Shown in pieces: positions 16,289 to 24,107 of a DNA stretch of 64,000 bases. The DNA lies in the NCBI RefSeq assembly GCF_003751605.1, contig NZ_RJVJ01000001.1:5270001-5334000 (forward strand), read 5' to 3'. The stretch's first letter is position 1. Every line of letters starts with the position of its first letter. The notes under the pieces were generated by a model that worked only from the letters and a program-made list of their open reading frames with translations, did not search any database and had not been told where the DNA came from. Source of the stretch: Kitasatospora cineracea (GTDB lineage: Bacteria > Actinomycetota > Actinomycetes > Streptomycetales > Streptomycetaceae). Position numbers and translations under genes: made by a program.

Positions 16289-18091
16289 ATGAGTTTCAGG
16301 ATCGTCGAGAGCGCGTCCGGGGAAAAGGTCCCGGCGAGCGTCTGCGAGTCCGTGGTGGCGATGCGCGACGGCAACGACCTTGCTACGAGCGTCTACCTCC
16401 CGGAGGGGGACGGGGTCCACTCCACGATCCTGGTCCGTACGCCTTACGCCAGGTTGGGCCGCCACGCGGTTCTCGAACGCGAGGCGGAGTACTTTCGTGG
16501 CCGGGGCTTTGCCTTCGTCACTCAGGGTCTCCGTGACAAGCGCCTCTCGCAGGATGGGGTCGCCTCCTACTCGCAAGAGGTTGCCGACGGCTACGACACC
16601 GTGGAGTGGATCACTCGGCAGCCTTGGTCGAACGGCAGCGTCGGGGTTACCGGAAGTTCCTGCAGCGGCTTCACGGCCTGGGCCGCTGTCGCCAGCGGCC
16701 ACCCCGCCATCAAGGCTGCCGTTCCGAAATCCACGAGCATTGACCTGGGCGCCGGCTACGCCCCGAAAAACCGGCGACAAGGTGTCCCGGTCCTAGCCGC
16801 GCTCAAGGACCTGCTGCAGTTCTGGAGCGACCCCGACGGATGCGTCGCAGACGCGGAGCAGGGAGCAGTCAGCGCCGCAGACGCCAGCTCCGAGACGTGT
16901 GAACAGATCGTTGAAAGCAGGAGCGCCAAGACCCGGGGCCGACACAGCCCTTACGGTTATCACCATCCCCTCCACGCCACCGCCATTCCGGTCCTGCACT
17001 GGCAGTACTGGTACGACCGGGGCTTCGCTCCCTCCGGCCTGCGGGATTGGCGCCACTTCCGTTCCCTGACTTCCACCCGCCACCTGCACTACCTGCGCGC
17101 AGGGTCGGCCGATCACGCCGGATTTCGCTTGGAGGACGTCGACGCCGAGGACGAGTACGCCTCCCACCTGAACGGGAGGACACTCGCTGAGAAGATCGTG
17201 ATGGAATGCGAAGAGGTGGCCGACTTCTTCGACGAGCACCTCAACGGCATCGCCCCCCGACGGCCGCGACCGCAGGCCCGCTGGCACGTGGGCCACGTCG
17301 GCTGGCAGTCCTCGCACGAATACCCTCCACCGAGCACACCGCTGACCTTCCACCTGGAAGCGCTACTGGGCGAGCGTGTTCACCGGCTCTCCCGTATCCC
17401 GGCAGCGGACCCCGTCGCCTTGTCATGGATCCACGACCCTGGCGACCCCGTCCCCTCCAGCGTCGGCATCGAGTCCATCTGGTACCTGCTGGCGGACTAC
17501 CCCGACGAGCGCGCACTCCAGGACCGGACGGACGTCCTGACCTTCCGTACCGGCCCGCTGAGCGAAAGCGTCGACTTCGCCGGCCAACCGCTGTTCCACG
17601 GCCGAGTCGATCTGCCCTCGGGTTCCGCTCATCTCCACCTCAAGCTCCAGGACGTCCATCCGGACGGAACCACCCGGCCCATCTCCTGGGGGCACACCGC
17701 CATAACCCGCGCAGCAGGCCGGAGCGTCACTCTTCCCTTGACGGACAACGCCTACCGGCTGCAGCCGGGCCATCGTCTCCAACTCCAGATCCAGTCCAGC
17801 GACTTCCCGCACTTCGGCGTATATCCCGGTGCGCGAGCGAACCCTCGAACCGCTGCGAAGAGGAAAGCCATCAGACAGGTCCTGACTGTCGGCGGCATCC
17901 ATGGAGCAAGCCTGACTCTCCCCGCCGTTCGACTGGTGCAGGACTCACTGCCTGCTCGGGTTCTCACCGACACCGTGCGCGCCCCTCATCTCACCACCGC
18001 GCCCGCTGGCTCATGGCCTCCGTGCCCGCCAGCTGGAAACCTGCCCGCCCGACACCGAAAGACGACAGCCGATGATTTTCAAGATCACTGA
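16289..18091 (+). CDS. CocE/NonD-family hydrolase with altered active-site surroundings (copy 1a)
   Basis: A 600-residue alpha/beta hydrolase of the X-Pro dipeptidyl-peptidase/cocaine-esterase group, with a C-terminal jelly-roll domain (HLHLKLQDVHPDG). It is a tandem paralogue of the next gene. The presumed triad is kept: Ser124 in GSSCSG, Asp in HWQYWYD and His in SADHAGF. However, the Tyr after the nucleophile, which in cocaine esterase helps form the oxyanion hole, is Cys125, and the conserved QDVRGKFRS of its neighbour has become QGLRDKRLS. The C-terminus is longer and overlaps the next gene by 20 bp. It may be drifting towards a pseudogene or a new specificity. Confidence 0.8.
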   Translation: MSFRIVESASGEKVPASVCESVVAMRDGNDLATSVYLPEGDGVHSTILVRTPYARLGRHAVLEREAEYFRGRGFAFVTQGLRDKRLSQDGVASYSQEVADGYDTVEWITRQPWSNGSVGVTGSSCSGFTAWAAVASGHPAIKAAVPKSTSIDLGAGYAPKNRRQGVPVLAALKDLLQFWSDPDGCVADAEQGAVSAADASSETCEQIVESRSAKTRGRHSPYGYHHPLHATAIPVLHWQYWYDRGFAPSGLRDWRHFRSLTSTRHLHYLRAGSADHAGFRLEDVDAEDEYASHLNGRTLAEKIVMECEEVADFFDEHLNGIAPRRPRPQARWHVGHVGWQSSHEYPPPSTPLTFHLEALLGERVHRLSRIPAADPVALSWIHDPGDPVPSSVGIESIWYLLADYPDERALQDRTDVLTFRTGPLSESVDFAGQPLFHGRVDLPSGSAHLHLKLQDVHPDGTTRPISWGHTAITRAAGRSVTLPLTDNAYRLQPGHRLQLQIQSSDFPHFGVYPGARANPRTAAKRKAIRQVLTVGGIHGASLTLPAVRLVQDSLPARVLTDTVRAPHLTTAPAGSWPPCPPAGNLPARHRKTTADDFQDH

Positions 18092-19748
18092 GGCCATGAC
18101 GGCCGAGGAGCCGTCGGAGAACGCCCGCGAGTTCATGGTGACGATGCGCGACGGCGTCGAACTCGCCACCGACGTCTACCTCCCCGACAACGGGGCCGTC
18201 CACTCGGCAATCCTGGTGCGCACGCCCTACGACAAGTCGAGCCGCTACACCGCCCTCACCTACGAGGCCGAGTACTTCCGCGCCCGCGGCTTCGCCTTCG
18301 TCACCCAGGACGTGCGCGGCAAGTTCCGCTCCCGGGGCGAGACCGTTCCCTACGCTCACGACGTCGCCGACGGCTACGACACCGTGGAGTGGATCACCCA
18401 CCAGCCCTGGTCGAACGGCAGCGTCGGCGTCACCGGAAACTCCTACTACGGCTTCACCACCTGGGCGGCCGTCGCCAGCGGCCACCCCGCGATCAAGGCG
18501 GCCGTCCCGCAGGTCACCGGCATCGACATGGGCGCTGACCACGTCGCCGGGAACTGGAAGCAGGACGTGCCGCGCTTGGCCGCGCTCAAGGACCTGTTGC
18601 AGATCTGGACCGACAACAAGGGCTATCTCGCCGAGATCGACTTCGCCGCCGGCGTTCCGGAGATCATCGCCGCCGCGCGCGAGCAGATCGGCGAGTCCTG
18701 GGGCGCCAATCACCTGCTCGCCGCCACCGAGACCCTCGACTGGTACAACCCGTACGGGGAGCGCCACCCTTACCACACCACCGGCATCCCGATCCTGCAC
18801 TGGCAGAACTGGTACGACCCGGGCCTGGCCCCCTCGGGCCTGCGGGACTGGCGCCACTTCCGCTCCCTGGCCTCCACCCGCCACCTGCACTACCTGCGCG
18901 TCGGCTCCGCCGACCACGCCGGGTTCCGGCTGGAGGACGTCGACGCCGGCGACGAGCGCAACCCGTACCTGAGCGAGGCCGCACTCACCGAGAAGATCAT
19001 GACCGAGTGCGGGGAGGTGGCCGACTTCTTCGACGAGCACCTCAACGACGTCGCCCCCGAGCAGCCCCGCCCGCACGCCCGCTGGCACGTGGGCCATGTC
19101 GGCTGGCAGTCCTCCCAGGAGTACCCCCCGCCGAGCACGCCGCTGACCTTCCACCTGGAAGCGGTCCTGGGCGAGCAGACCCACCGGCTCTCGCGCCACC
19201 CCGCCGCGGACCCCGTCCCCCTCTCCTGGACCCACGACCCCGCCGACCCCGTCCCCTCCACCGTCGACACCGAGGCCATCTGGTACCTGCTGGCGGACTA
19301 CCCCGACGAGCGCGCCGTCCAGGAGCGCGCCGACGTTCTGACCTTCCGCACCCCGCCGCTCGCGGAGGACACCGACTTCGCCGGCCAGCCCGTCTTCCGC
19401 GCCCACGTCGAGCTCTCATCCCCCTCCTCCCACCTCTACCTCAAGCTCCAGGACGTCCACCCGGACGGCACCACCCGCCCCATCTCCTGGGGCCGCGCCG
19501 CCCTCACCCCCGAAGCCGGCCGCGAACTCCTCGTCGCCCTCGACGACAACGCCTACCGGCTGCGCGCCGGCCACAGTCTGCAACTGCAGGTCCAGTCCAG
19601 CGACTTCCCGCACTTCGGGATCCACCCCGGCACCGACGACAACCCCTGGACCGCCACCGAGAAGCAGCCCACCACACAGTCCCTGACCGTCGGCGGCCTC
19701 CACGGAGCGAGCCTGACCCTGCCCGCCATCACCCTCGCGCAGGACTGA
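18072..19748 (+). CDS. CocE/NonD-family hydrolase (copy 1b, canonical)
   Basis: A 558-residue serine hydrolase of the CocE/NonD family, acting on esters or amides (cocaine esterase, alpha-amino-acid ester hydrolases and X-Pro peptidases belong here). The nucleophile is Ser124 in GNSYYGF with Tyr125 intact. Asp in HWQNWYDPG and His in GSADHAGF complete the triad, and QDVRGKFRS is present. There is no signal peptide, so it is cytoplasmic. It starts inside the end of copy 1a. The sequences just before both copies are alike (GGAAACCTGCCCG), so the tandem duplication included upstream DNA. Confidence 0.9.
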   Translation: MIFKITEAMTAEEPSENAREFMVTMRDGVELATDVYLPDNGAVHSAILVRTPYDKSSRYTALTYEAEYFRARGFAFVTQDVRGKFRSRGETVPYAHDVADGYDTVEWITHQPWSNGSVGVTGNSYYGFTTWAAVASGHPAIKAAVPQVTGIDMGADHVAGNWKQDVPRLAALKDLLQIWTDNKGYLAEIDFAAGVPEIIAAAREQIGESWGANHLLAATETLDWYNPYGERHPYHTTGIPILHWQNWYDPGLAPSGLRDWRHFRSLASTRHLHYLRVGSADHAGFRLEDVDAGDERNPYLSEAALTEKIMTECGEVADFFDEHLNDVAPEQPRPHARWHVGHVGWQSSQEYPPPSTPLTFHLEAVLGEQTHRLSRHPAADPVPLSWTHDPADPVPSTVDTEAIWYLLADYPDERAVQERADVLTFRTPPLAEDTDFAGQPVFRAHVELSSPSSHLYLKLQDVHPDGTTRPISWGRAALTPEAGRELLVALDDNAYRLRAGHSLQLQVQSSDFPHFGIHPGTDDNPWTATEKQPTTQSLTVGGLHGASLTLPAITLAQD

Positions 19749-19830
19749 CCCACCCTGCTCCGGGCCCGCAGCACCGGTCGGGCCCGGAGCTCACTCTGCC
19801 GCACCGCCCCCGCGACGACCCCGATCCAGC

Positions 19831-19961
19831 TGGCCGGGATGCCGTCCCGCATCGAGTTCCGCGACAAACTGCCCTGCGCGCTCAGCGGAAAGGTCCGCAA
19901 GACTGCACTCAAGGAGGAGTCCTCCGGACACGGCGTCGTCGATACCCGCCCCGGCGGCTGA
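19831..19961 (+). pseudogene. C-terminal fragment of an acyl-CoA ligase
   Basis: The frame reads SRIEFRDKLPCALSGKVRKT, then ALKEE and GVVDT, and stops at 19961. This matches the tail of the complete ligase at 53249-54835 (VEFRDELPYTPSGKIHKAAL..GVVDTKA), including the SGK lysine motif. The other roughly 500 residues are missing. It indicates that this block once had its own ligase next to its TetR gene, as the second block does. Confidence 0.75.
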
Positions 19962-19984
19962 ACCTGACAGGACGCAGACACAGC

Positions 19985-20013
19985 GGGCCCCGCACCGTCA
20001 CGGTGCGGGGCCC
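19985..20013. terminator. Bidirectional hairpin between convergent genes
   Basis: GGGCCCCGCACCGT at 19985-19998 is the complement of 20000-20013 with almost no loop. It sits between the plus-strand ligase fragment and the minus-strand TetR gene. Confidence 0.7.
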
Positions 20014-20024
20014 AAAGATGTGCT

Positions 20025-20633
20025 TCAGTGCCCGTGCCCTGTGGGGAGGACGAGCCCCAGGCCGCTTTCCAGGGTGCGCAGGAAGCGCTCCATGGCTTCG
20101 ATCTGGTGCCGCTCGGGCCAGCTCTCCGGGTGCTCGATCACCGACAGGACCATGCCGCGGGTCCACACCCGCACCAGCTCCACCGTGCCGTCCAGCCGCT
20201 CGGCGGGCACCAGGTCCTGCACAGCGCGTCGTACGACCCGGCGCATGGCATCCTCCAGCTCGTCGCCGTAGCCGACGACGACAGGGGAGACGTTGCTCTG
20301 CACCACCAGCGCCAGACGCGCGCGCTCCGTGCGCTGCTCGCCCTCGGTCAGCGGCAAGAACCACAGCAGTACCTCGCGCAGGCGCTGGTGCGGGTCCTCG
20401 ATCCCTGCGAGCTCCTCGGTGAAGGCCACCGACTCCGACACCACCGTCTGCATCACGCCGTTGAGCAGCTCGTCGCGGTTGGCGAAGTAGTGCGTCACCA
20501 GAGTGATGGAGCCGCCCATGCGGGTGGCGAGCTTGCGGAGCGTCAGCTCCCGGTAGCCGTCCTCCGCGAGCAGCCCCACCGCGGCGTCGACGATCTCCCT
20601 GACGCGCTGGTCCCGGTCGACAGCACGCGGCAT
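20025..20633 (-). CDS. TetR-family repressor (block 1)
   Basis: A 202-residue TetR-type regulator. The N-terminal helix-turn-helix is at about residues 12-58, with recognition segment GGSITLVTHYF. The TetR at 55077 has GGSVTLVTHYF in the same place and similar overall sequence, so the two should read similar operators. The C-terminal helical domain presumably binds the inducer. GGGAG precedes the ATG at 20633. A CGTTATATGACG palindrome at 20659-20670, 26 bp upstream, is a likely autoregulatory site. Confidence 0.85.
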   Translation of the reverse strand: MPRAVDRDQRVREIVDAAVGLLAEDGYRELTLRKLATRMGGSITLVTHYFANRDELLNGVMQTVVSESVAFTEELAGIEDPHQRLREVLLWFLPLTEGEQRTERARLALVVQSNVSPVVVGYGDELEDAMRRVVRRAVQDLVPAERLDGTVELVRVWTRGMVLSVIEHPESWPERHQIEAMERFLRTLESGLGLVLPTGHGH

Positions 20634-20658
20634 GGATGCTCCCAGTTCGATCAGTTGA

Positions 20659-20670
20659 CGTTATATGACG
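20659..20670. promoter_or_regulatory. Candidate TetR operator upstream of the block 1 TetR gene
   Basis: CGTTATATGACG differs from the perfect palindrome CGTTATATAACG at one position. It lies 26 bp before the TetR start codon at 20633. Confidence 0.6.
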
Positions 20671-20765
20671 GTCACTATACAGAGTTGCCGCTGGTGAGGA
20701 CCGGTCCCGGATGGCACGGGTTCGGTGGAAGCCCTGCAGGTTTCCACCGAACACGCGGCGCGCTG

Positions 20766-21932
20766 TCAACGGAGGAGGCTGGGCTCCAGCGCGGGCTCGC
20801 ATGCCCTTCCCGCGGTCCGGACAGCCCGAAGGAGCGGTCCGGCGGCCACTGCGGTGGCGAAAGTGAGCACCACGCCGAATGTCGGGGCGCCCCAGGCGTC
20901 CAGGATCCAGCCGGCGGGCGCAGTGCCCAGGCCGGTGCCGATGGCCATTCCGGCGCTGGAGGACGCAACCCAGCGCCCGGAGGCGTCGGCAGCCGCTGCC
21001 ACGGCCAGGACGGAGACGAGCATGCCCATGTAGCAGATCTGCCAAATGATCGCGGCGGCGGAGAACACGACCCCTGACGGGGCCATTGCCAGGACGAGCT
21101 TCGCGATGCCCTCGGCTCCGATGAACACCGCGAGGGCGGTCAGCCGCCCCAGGCGGGGGGTGACGGCCTGGCTCACGAACACCCCGACGAGGGAGCCGAT
21201 GGAGGCGATCGCGAGCACCAGGGAGACGGCGTCGACGGACATGCCTGCGTGGTGCTCTCCGATGATCTCGCTGTAGGACCAGGCGCCTTGGTCGGATGCG
21301 CCTAGGAGGATGAGCGCGAGGAGGTAGGGCAGCGGTACGGGGGTGGTGGGTGCGCCGTGTTCGGGCTCCGCGGCGTCGGGTAGTGCCCGCACCAGCCAGA
21401 AGACCGGTGCGCAGCAGACGGCCAGGACGGCGAAGCCGGCGGAACCGCCCCATGCGCCCGTGGCTTGGGGGACGGCGAGGACCAGGACGGCCAGGACGAT
21501 GGTGCCGCCGAGGACGGCGACGTAGGAGGCCCGGTCGGTGTCGGCGGCGGCGGCGATCGCTGCCGTGCCGGCGGCGTTGACCGCGCCCAGACCCGCACCG
21601 GCCAGGACGTTGGCGCCGATCAGTACCGCGAGGTCGGGGGCGGTGGCGGCGAGGACGAGTCCGGCGACCGCGGCGAGGACGCCCAGCCCGGCCACGCGGG
21701 CGCGGCCGGGGCGCGCCACCCGGGGGGTCAGCAGGAGCGTGGTGACCGCGGTGGTGAACAGCTGCACGGTGGCGACCATGCCGGCGGTGCCGCTGGAGAC
21801 GTGGAAGCGGTCGATGATCCCCGGTAGCAGGACCGGCATCAGGTTGTTGCCGAGATTTCCCAGCGAGACGCCCGAGATCAAGGCGGCGCCCACCGCCACG
21901 CCGACCGCGCGCGCAGTCGGCGTCCGGCTCAT
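20766..21932 (-). CDS. MFS transporter
   Basis: A 388-residue major facilitator with about 12 hydrophobic segments and no extra domain. Typical features are the N-terminal GVSLGNLGNNLMPVLLPGII helix and a glycine- and alanine-rich architecture. AGGAG precedes the ATG. It lies 132 bp upstream of the TetR gene on the same strand. Import or export of the pathway compound is plausible, but direction and substrate cannot be read from sequence. Confidence 0.85.
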   Translation of the reverse strand: MSRTPTARAVGVAVGAALISGVSLGNLGNNLMPVLLPGIIDRFHVSSGTAGMVATVQLFTTAVTTLLLTPRVARPGRARVAGLGVLAAVAGLVLAATAPDLAVLIGANVLAGAGLGAVNAAGTAAIAAAADTDRASYVAVLGGTIVLAVLVLAVPQATGAWGGSAGFAVLAVCCAPVFWLVRALPDAAEPEHGAPTTPVPLPYLLALILLGASDQGAWSYSEIIGEHHAGMSVDAVSLVLAIASIGSLVGVFVSQAVTPRLGRLTALAVFIGAEGIAKLVLAMAPSGVVFSAAAIIWQICYMGMLVSVLAVAAAADASGRWVASSSAGMAIGTGLGTAPAGWILDAWGAPTFGVVLTFATAVAAGPLLRAVRTAGRACEPALEPSLLR

Positions 21933-22520
21933 CGCACGCTCCTGCGGGCAGAGAGTGCCGCGGAGGGCTCGGTGCCCACCGGTCGTAGCCTCTGAGTCGA
22001 CATCGGGGCTCTTTTCTCGAACGCCGGAAGCGATCCGGCCGCAAGGGGGTCAGGCAGGCGAGCATGCGGCCCGCGAAGGCGGGTGGGTCAGCTCGTGCCG
22101 ACAAGGCGATCGGCGGATCCGGCGGGCGGCCGGAACGGCGAGTTCTGCCCGGCAGGGAGGCTCCGAGATCCACCGCGTGACGCGCAAAGATCGTGTGGCT
22201 GACGCTGTGAAACAACGCCCTGGTTCATTGATAGAGCAAGTGCTACACAACCGCAAGGCCCGCGTCACACCTCGCCTGCCAGCCCAAACCTCCGCTCGGT
22301 CAACCTCCCCCTTTTGTGCATCGAGTGATATAAATAGTGGTGACGGGCCTGTGCCCTCGGGTTCGCGCGGGCAACTGTCCGCGCCGGAGGCACCGCCGCC
22401 CGCGCGCAGGGCCCCACCCCATTCACCACTGCGATGAGCGTTGGGTGCGGCATCCGGTCACCGGGCGGCACCGCTCCGGCCGGCCCTCCATCGGAGACCG
22501 GCCCCGGGAAGGAAGTACAC
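21933..22520. other. Divergent promoter region between the MFS and M28 genes
   Basis: About 590 bp. It contains an AT-rich motif at 22315-22331 and, from 22429, the leader part of the inverted duplication. No gene was recognised. Confidence 0.5.
22315..22331. promoter_or_regulatory. Candidate operator upstream of the M28 gene
   Basis: The reverse strand reads ATATCACTCGATGCACA, matching ATATC-N3-CGATG-N-A-Y-A of 13771 and 14093. It lies about 100 bp outside the duplicated segment, as does the 13771 motif relative to its copy. Confidence 0.4.
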
Positions 22521-22811
22521 GTGACCCAGCACCACCCCGGCACCCGCCCCGAGATGCCCGACACCGACACGATCTTCTCGTGGATCAGCGACCTCGCCAC
22601 CTTCTCCGGCCGCGGCACCCAGACCCTCGACGACCGGCGCTCCGCCGACTACCTCGTCGACGCCTTCACCCGCTTCGGACTCTCCGACATCCAGGTCCAG
22701 GAAGCCGACTCCCTCCACTGGCACGCCACCCGCTCCGAACTGACCGTCGCAGGCACCCCCGTCCCCCACGCACCCGCAGCCTTCTCCCACGACACCGGCA
22801 TCGGCCCGTTC
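22429..22811 (+). repeat. Inverted 383-bp duplication, copy B
   Basis: Nearly identical to the reverse complement of 13285-13667. It covers the leader and first ~97 codons of the complete M28 gene. The two copies face each other across about 8.8 kb. Confidence 0.9.
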
Positions 22812-23927
22812 TCCACCGGCGCGGACGGGCTCACCGCGTCGATCGTCGATGTCGGCGACGGCGGTGAGGGCGACTTCGCCGCCGCGGACGTACGCGGCAA
22901 GATCGTGCTGTTCAACCTGCGCTTCACCCTTCCCCGCAGCCTCCTGCTGGCGGTCGGCGAGTTCTTCCACGACCCGCACGACACCGTCGACCCTGCGGAC
23001 ATGAACACCGCCAACCCCTACCTCAGCAACTTCGAGGAGGTGCTGGAGCTCGCCATCGGGGCCGGCGCGGTCGGCTTCGTCGGCGTCCTCGCGGACTACT
23101 TCGACTCCCACGACATCCGCCCCGAGTACACCGAGGACATCACCATCCCGGGCTTGTGGGTCACCAAGGCCAACGGCGCACGCATCCGCGACCTTGCCGT
23201 CGGCGGCGCTAGGGCGACCCTCTGCCTGGAGGGTGAGAAGGTCACCACCCCCGCGCGCACCGTCATCGGCTACCTCCCCGGCGCCAGCGACGACACCATC
23301 ATGGTCCAGTCCCACCACGACTCCGCCTGGGACGGAGGCGTCGAGGACGCCTCCGGTACCGCCGAGGTCATGGCCCTGGCCCGCTACTACAGCCAGCTCA
23401 CTCCCCAGCAGCGCCCCAAGACGCTGATGTTCGTGCTGATGGACAGCCACTTCACCGGCTACCAGGCCCACGAGGAGTTCGTCGACACCTTCATCACCAA
23501 CCCGGCCACGTCCCGGCGGATCGTCGCCAACGTCACCCTCGAACACATCGCCAAGCAGGCCGAGATCGGCCCCGACGGCTCCCTCGTCGTCTACGACCGC
23601 CCCGAGTACCGCGGCATCTTCGAGAACGTCAGTGCCCCGCTGAAGGCCGCCATCGAGAACGCCGTCATCACCCACGGCCTGCACCGCACCCTGCGCGTTC
23701 CCGCCGACCCGCTCGCCCAGGCCATGGGTGAACTGCCCACCGACGCCGATCTCGTCCACCGAGCCGGAATTCCCATCATCAACCTCATCAGCGGTCCGCT
23801 CTACCTCTACGACAAGGCCGACACCATCGACAAGGTCCACAAGCCAGACCTCGTTCCCGTCGCCCTGGCCTTCGCCGACATCATCGACCACCTGGCCGTC
23901 ACCCCCAGCGACCAGATCCACGCCTGA
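22521..23927 (+). CDS. M28-family metallopeptidase-like protein (cytoplasmic)
   Basis: A 468-residue protein starting at GTG 22521 after GGAAGGAAG. It has an N-terminal half with a PA-like insertion and a C-terminal M28 zinc-peptidase-like domain. The first metal-ligand segment SHHDSAWDGGVEDASG (from about residue 264) is clear. The usual Glu-Glu pair of M28 enzymes is not evident; MDSHFTGYQAHEE occupies that place. It may have altered metal chemistry or act as an amidohydrolase-like relative. There is no signal peptide, unlike the other M28 gene at 25676. Its 5' part is duplicated at 13285-13667. Confidence 0.75.
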   Translation: MTQHHPGTRPEMPDTDTIFSWISDLATFSGRGTQTLDDRRSADYLVDAFTRFGLSDIQVQEADSLHWHATRSELTVAGTPVPHAPAAFSHDTGIGPFSTGADGLTASIVDVGDGGEGDFAAADVRGKIVLFNLRFTLPRSLLLAVGEFFHDPHDTVDPADMNTANPYLSNFEEVLELAIGAGAVGFVGVLADYFDSHDIRPEYTEDITIPGLWVTKANGARIRDLAVGGARATLCLEGEKVTTPARTVIGYLPGASDDTIMVQSHHDSAWDGGVEDASGTAEVMALARYYSQLTPQQRPKTLMFVLMDSHFTGYQAHEEFVDTFITNPATSRRIVANVTLEHIAKQAEIGPDGSLVVYDRPEYRGIFENVSAPLKAAIENAVITHGLHRTLRVPADPLAQAMGELPTDADLVHRAGIPIINLISGPLYLYDKADTIDKVHKPDLVPVALAFADIIDHLAVTPSDQIHA

Positions 23928-24073
23928 TCCGCACCACACCCCTGTCGCTCCGTCGGCGGGACGGCCGCTCCCTTCCCCCGCGGACGCCCCACCGACGGAG
24001 ACCCCCCACACCGTGATCGACCGAGCCGGCGCTGCCCCGGGTTCGAACGCGGAGGGACCGCAGGCAGCCGTGT

Positions 24074-24103
24074 GGGGCCACGCGCCCTCCGGCGCGTGGC
24101 CCC
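24074..24103. terminator. Bidirectional terminator between convergent genes
   Basis: GGGGCCACGCGCC at 24074-24086 pairs perfectly with 24091-24103 across a CTCC loop, between the M28 gene (plus) and the amine oxidase (minus). Confidence 0.8.
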
Positions 24104-24107
24104 CGGG

